In this document: positions 60,686-64,000 of the stretch, piece by piece | How positions within the stretch are numbered: position 1 is the first letter of the stretch | How the letters are laid out: every line of letters starts with the position of its first letter | Assembly: GCF_005144585.1 (NCBI RefSeq) | Contig: NZ_SSMQ01000015.1 | Coordinates: 62,001-126,000 of the forward strand | Direction of reading: 5' to 3' | DNA length: 64,000 nucleotides | From: Polyangium fumosum | Lineage (GTDB): Bacteria > Myxococcota_A > Polyangia > Polyangiales > Polyangiaceae | Program-made: the position numbers and the translations under genes | Notes under the pieces: model-generated | The model's input: the letters and a program-made list of their open reading frames with translations, nothing else | Told to the model about the DNA's origin: nothing | Database searches by the model: none

Positions 60686-61090
60686 ATGTTCCGCGTGACC
60701 GAAGAAGTGCGGTTTTGTTATGGCCACCGCCTGCTGGACTACGAGGGCCCTTGCGCCCGCATCCATGGCCACAACGCCCGCGTGGAGATCGAGCTCTCGT
60801 CCCCCACGCTCGACCGCAAAGGGTTCGTCGCGGACTTCTTCGACATCGAGAAGGCAGGCAAGGACTGGATCCTCGCGCAGTTCGACCACCGCCTCATCCT
60901 GCGGGAGGACGATCCCGTCATTCCTTTCCTCAAGCAGGCGGGCGAGGCGTTCGTCACGTTGCCGGTGAATCCGAGCGCCGAGAATTTCGCGAAGCTCATT
61001 TTCGACCACCTGCGCGGGCACGGCGTGCCCGTCACGGCCGTGTCGTTTTATGAGACGGACACGGCCGTCGCGACGTACGACGAGCGCTGA
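60686..61090 (+). CDS. queD: 6-carboxy/6-pyruvoyl-tetrahydropterin synthase family protein (QueD-like)
   Basis: A 134-residue enzyme of the PTPS/QueD family (T-fold). Zinc ligands His14, His27 and His29 appear in CYGHRL and IHGHN. The catalytic Cys23 (GPCARIHGHN), the FDHRLI block and the substrate-anchoring Glu in YETDTA are present, so it is a full-length active-type member. QueD makes 6-carboxy-tetrahydropterin for queuosine or other deazapurines, while PTPS makes pyruvoyl-tetrahydropterin for biopterin. The following gene, nine bases downstream, is a pteridine-reductase-like SDR. That pairing points to reduced pterins and away from queuosine, for which no queC/queE is nearby. Confidence 0.88.
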   Translation: MFRVTEEVRFCYGHRLLDYEGPCARIHGHNARVEIELSSPTLDRKGFVADFFDIEKAGKDWILAQFDHRLILREDDPVIPFLKQAGEAFVTLPVNPSAENFAKLIFDHLRGHGVPVTAVSFYETDTAVATYDER

Positions 61091-61099
61091 GGGGTTTGG

Positions 61100-61852
61100 A
61101 TGAGCAAGGCAGCCCTCGTCACCGGCGCAGGCAAGCGGATCGGCCGCGCGATTGCGATGATGCTCGCGCGGGACGGGTTTTCGGTGGCGGTCCATTACCA
61201 CCGCTCACGGGAAGAAGCGGAGGGCCTCGTCGCCGCGATCGAATCGGCCGGCGGGCGCGCGGCGGCAGTCGGGGCGGACCTCGCGAACGAGGCGGAGACG
61301 GCGTCGCTCGTGGAGCGCGCGGCGGGCCTCGTGGGGCCGCTCGTGGCGCTCGTGAACAACGCCTCGACGTTCGAATATGACACGCCGGAGACGGCCACGC
61401 GCGAGAGCTGGGACCTGCACATGGAGGCGAACCTCCGGGCGCCCTTCGTGCTCACGCAGCAATTCGCGCGGCGCCTGCCCGAGGGGGCGGAGGGCGCGGT
61501 CGTGAACGTCCTCGATCAGCGCGTGTGGAACCTGAGCCCGCATTACACGACGTATACGGTGAGCAAGGCCGGGCTCTGGGCGCTCACGCGGACGCTCTCG
61601 CTCTCGCTCGCGCCGCGCATCCGGGTGAACGCGGTGGGCCCGGGGCCGACGCTGCCGAGCGCGAAGCAAACCCCCGAGCAGTTCGCCGCGCAATGCGCCG
61701 CCACGCCGCTCGGCCGCGGGGCCACGCCCGAGGACGTTTGCGACGCCGTGCGGTACCTGCTCTCGGCGCGCGCGGTGACGGGGCAGATGATCGCGGTGGA
61801 TGGCGGGCAGCACCTCGGCTGGGCCACGCCGCCGGATTCGATGCCCGATTGA
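61100..61852 (+). CDS. Short-chain dehydrogenase, pteridine-reductase/FolM-like
   Basis: A 250-residue SDR. The cofactor site reads VTGAGKRIGRAIA, and NNAS is the classical structural motif. The catalytic region NVLDQRVWNLSPHYTTYTVSKAG has Tyr and Lys in YxxxK, and an Asp (LDQR) at the place where classical SDRs carry Ser, as in pteridine reductase PTR1 and FolM. VNAVGPGPTL is the usual SDR PG motif. It should reduce dihydropterin or dihydrofolate with NADPH. The gene follows the QueD/PTPS-like gene at once, so both probably work on pterins. ATG with GAGGGG about 9 bases upstream. Confidence 0.88.
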   Translation: MSKAALVTGAGKRIGRAIAMMLARDGFSVAVHYHRSREEAEGLVAAIESAGGRAAAVGADLANEAETASLVERAAGLVGPLVALVNNASTFEYDTPETATRESWDLHMEANLRAPFVLTQQFARRLPEGAEGAVVNVLDQRVWNLSPHYTTYTVSKAGLWALTRTLSLSLAPRIRVNAVGPGPTLPSAKQTPEQFAAQCAATPLGRGATPEDVCDAVRYLLSARAVTGQMIAVDGGQHLGWATPPDSMPD

Positions 61853-61909
61853 GGGCAGAGGCCCCGTGCGGCCGCTGCCGTGGGGCCGGCGGATGTGTTA
61901 TCGAGGGGG

Positions 61910-63349
61910 ATGACCCCGACGTCGATCCCCGTGGCCCCCGGCGACAACCTGCTCGGGCACGGCCATCTCTTCCAGGACGACCGATTGCCCTTCTTCCGGC
62001 GCGTCACCGACCAGGGTGACCTCGTCGCGGCCCGGATGGTCCACCGCAGCTTCTATTTCGTGAACGGGCCCCAGGTCGCGCACGAGATGCTCGTGGAGAA
62101 GGCCCGGAGCTTCGAAAAATCCCCCGGGATCCGGATCCTGCTCCACGACCTCGCGGGCCAGGGTCTCTTCACGAGCGAGGGTGATCTCTGGCGGCGCCAG
62201 CGCCGCTTGCTCTCGCCGCTCTTTCATCCGACGCAGCTCCAGACCTACGTGGGCGCGATGAACGGCGAGGCGCTGCGCGCCCGCGAGCGGCTGAAGGAGG
62301 GAGAGCGCACGGACCTCGCCGCCGAGATGACGCGGATCGCGATGAGCGTCGTCGGCCGCGCCCTCTTCGACGCGCGGACCTTCGACGAGGCCGACGAGCT
62401 CGGCGAGGCGCTCACCGTCGCGCTCGGCTGGGTGAACGACCGCATGGCGACGCCGTACATGACGCTGCAGGTCTCGGCGCTGGAGATGACCGAGTACCTC
62501 GACGGAAAGCTCCCGCCCTGGCTCGAAGACGTCCGCGCCCGCGCCCGCGCCGCGCTCGACGCGCCGATCCTGATGCCTGGCCGGAACGATCCCACGGTCG
62601 TGAAGGCGCTCGAGGTCCTCGACAAACGTATTCAGGCGATAATCGACGACCGCCGGGCGAGCCACGCGGATCGAAAAGATCTGCTCACGCGATTGTTGTA
62701 TGCGCGCGACGCCGATCTCGGCGGCGAGGGCATGAGCGACAAGCAGGTCCGCGACGAGGCCAATACGTTGTTCATCGCGGGGCACGAGACCACGGCGACC
62801 GCGCTCGCCTGGTCGTTTTACCTGCTCGCGCGGGATCCGGCCGCGCGGGCGAAGGTGCAGGCCGAGGCCGACGCGTTCGGCCCCGAGGGCCCCACGTCGT
62901 ACGACCCGGAAAAACTCGCCTACACGACGCGCGTCTTCAAGGAGGCGCTGCGCCTCTATCCGCCGGTGATCGTGCTGCCGCGGCGCGCGCTCGAGCGCGT
63001 CGAGATCGGCGGCCACACCTTCCCCGAGCGGACCCTTCTTTTCGTGAACGTCTACGGCATGCACCACCGCAAGGACCTCTTCCCCGATCCCGAGCGCTTC
63101 GATCCGGACCGTTTTTCCCCGGAGAACGAGGCGAAGCGCCACAAATCGGCCTGGGTCCCGTTCGGCGTGGGGCCCCGCGTGTGCATCGGCAACCATTTCG
63201 CCTTGATGGAAGGGCCCGTCGTGCTCGCCACGCTGATGCGAGGTTTGTCCTTCGAGGTCGAGCCCCAGGACGTCGAGCCCGAGACGTTCACCACGCTCCG
63301 CCCGAAAGGCGGAATCTGGGCGCGCGTCCGCCGTCGCAGCGCCCTCTGA
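61910..63349 (+). CDS. Cytochrome P450
   Basis: A 479-residue soluble P450. The heme-binding loop reads [13 protein letters not shown] with the proximal Cys ligand; helix I has [10 protein letters not shown] with the acid-alcohol pair replaced by ET/TT; helix K has EALR (ExxR); and PERFDPDRF is the meander. There is no N-terminal membrane anchor. The sequence style ([24 protein letters not shown]) is that of the CYP4/CYP102-like fatty-acid/terpene hydroxylase group in bacteria (CYP110/CYP135-type). Redox partner genes are not adjacent. No biosynthetic cluster is evident around it. Confidence 0.93.
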   Translation: MTPTSIPVAPGDNLLGHGHLFQDDRLPFFRRVTDQGDLVAARMVHRSFYFVNGPQVAHEMLVEKARSFEKSPGIRILLHDLAGQGLFTSEGDLWRRQRRLLSPLFHPTQLQTYVGAMNGEALRARERLKEGERTDLAAEMTRIAMSVVGRALFDARTFDEADELGEALTVALGWVNDRMATPYMTLQVSALEMTEYLDGKLPPWLEDVRARARAALDAPILMPGRNDPTVVKALEVLDKRIQAIIDDRRASHADRKDLLTRLLYARDADLGGEGMSDKQVRDEANTLFIAGHETTATALAWSFYLLARDPAARAKVQAEADAFGPEGPTSYDPEKLAYTTRVFKEALRLYPPVIVLPRRALERVEIGGHTFPERTLLFVNVYGMHHRKDLFPDPERFDPDRFSPENEAKRHKSAWVPFGVGPRVCIGNHFALMEGPVVLATLMRGLSFEVEPQDVEPETFTTLRPKGGIWARVRRRSAL

Positions 63350-63419
63350 CGCCCTCCCCGCCCGTCGCCCCGCCGTCGCCCCCCTCGCTCCCTCGCTCCC
63401 CTCCTCCGTGCCGCCTGGA

Positions 63420-63545
63420 CACGAACGTGTCCTACGCTACTTCACACGCACAAAAGTTTAGACAAAGTTTGCACGTTCCATGAACAAACGATATTACGTA
63501 GAACGTTCGCTGCACAAAATAGCGAGCGAGACCACGTTCCCCCTT
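63420..63545. promoter_or_regulatory. AT-rich intergenic segment with palindromes
   Basis: About 120 bases of clearly lower GC than the rest of the window, between the P450 and the last lipoprotein gene. Inside are GTTC-CAT-GAAC (63475-63485) and GAACGTTC (63501-63508), which also form a larger inverted repeat ACGTTC...GAACGT. These look like binding sites for a dimeric regulator. A weak promoter pair TTGCAC-17-TATTAC can be drawn through them (about 63470-63498). Function assumed from position only. Confidence 0.35.
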
Positions 63546-63576
63546 CGTTCGAAGGCCAGGCTCAGGAGTACCGACC

Positions 63577-64000
63577 GTGAAGCAAGAGCTCCTCCGTTCT
63601 CCGCACGTGATGCTGGGCGCAGCGCTGCTCGTTTCGTCTCTCGGCGGGCTCGGCGCCTGTCAGAAGGCCGAGGAGAAGGCCGCGCCGGGCCCGGAGCCCG
63701 CCGCCGCGGCGCCCGGTCGTTGCGTCTACACGAGCCCCTTCACCCAGGCCGAAGAGTGCCGCGATTACACCGGCAAAGGCTGGTCCGCCGAGACCGCCGA
63801 GGCCGATTGCAAGGCGCTCGCGAAGTCCACCTTCACGAAAGCGGAGAGCTGTACCTATCCGACGTCGCTCGGCCGATGCGTGCTCGACGGCGGGAAGGAC
63901 GACGAAACCAGCATCGTCTTCCCCGGCGAAGACACGGCCCAATGCACCTCGACCCAGCGCGGCTGCGAGCTCTTCGGCGGCGGCAAGTTCGTGCCCGACG
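63577..64000 (+). CDS. Cys-rich lipoprotein (partial, runs off the window)
   Basis: At least 141 residues, open to the right edge. The GTG start has AGGAG about ten bases upstream. Signal peptide MKQELLRSPHVMLGAALLV with lipobox LGAC at about residue 28, then an Ala/Pro/Glu linker. The visible mature part carries regularly spaced Cys in related units (RCVYTSPFTQAEECRDYTG, DCKALAKSTF, SCTYPTSLGRCVLDGG, QCTSTQRGCELFGGGKF), so it may consist of small tandem disulfide-bonded modules. No known family is recognised. Confidence 0.65.
   Translation, partial: MKQELLRSPHVMLGAALLVSSLGGLGACQKAEEKAAPGPEPAAAAPGRCVYTSPFTQAEECRDYTGKGWSAETAEADCKALAKSTFTKAESCTYPTSLGRCVLDGGKDDETSIVFPGEDTAQCTSTQRGCELFGGGKFVPD

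Overview
The window is chromosomal DNA from a high-GC delta-proteobacterium-like organism, most probably a myxobacterium of the order Polyangiales (Polyangium/Sorangium relatives). Pointers are the very high GC with strong third-position bias, three Hanks-type Ser/Thr kinases plus a PP2C phosphatase in 64 kb, many lipoproteins with Gly- or Pro-rich linkers, a MopE-like metal-binding protein with a MYXO-CTERM-like tail, PEGA/TPR proteins, tandem SUMF1-fold proteins and an H1-histone-like Lys/Ala/Thr protein. This is inference from gene content; no rRNA is present.

Layout. 0-4 kb: end of a membrane protein, a dual-specificity-type phosphatase, a small membrane protein, a long inverted-repeat element, an L,D-transpeptidase-fold lipoprotein that has lost its catalytic residues, and a histone-like protein. 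4-14 kb is a long minus-strand block: two tRNAs with CAT anticodon, a TonB-like protein, TatD DNase, PrkA kinase, a DsbD-N-like lipoprotein, a zinc-ribbon Ser/Thr kinase, a coiled-coil/zinc-ribbon protein and two translationally coupled SUMF1-fold proteins. 14-30 kb: uvrA, a DksA/TraR-type regulator, a NUDIX hydrolase, an HTH-receiver fusion, an AMIN/amidase_3 peptidoglycan amidase, a YbjN-like protein, envelope proteins with low-complexity linkers, a sigma54 activator with FHA domain, and a PP2C phosphatase coupled to a cytoplasmic subtilase. 30-38 kb: M48-type and VanY-type lipoprotein peptidases, trpF, a CorA-like membrane protein overlapping a tandem GST-N protein, and a prolyl oligopeptidase.

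38-50 kb is the most interesting part. A 4 x 43-bp tandem array precedes a gene in which a DUF4365-type PD-(D/E)XK nuclease domain, a middle region of unknown function and a C-terminal AbiEi-type antitoxin domain are fused. It is coupled by ATGA to an AbiEii nucleotidyltransferase toxin. About 6 kb further lies a complete Septu (PtuA ATPase + PtuB HNH) pair coupled by GTGA. Between them are unknown lipoproteins, a second copy of the inverted-repeat element in opposite orientation, a Ser/Thr kinase and two membrane proteins with conserved-looking histidines.

50-64 kb: Lgt-like and CPBP-protease membrane proteins, a Ser/Thr kinase, surface proteins, a pdhA-pdhB-pdhC operon (pyruvate dehydrogenase E1alpha, E1beta, E2, no E3 here), a vWA-like lipoprotein, a MarC-family protein, a queD-like/pteridine-reductase-like pair, a cytochrome P450, an AT-rich palindromic intergenic region and a truncated Cys-rich lipoprotein at the right edge.
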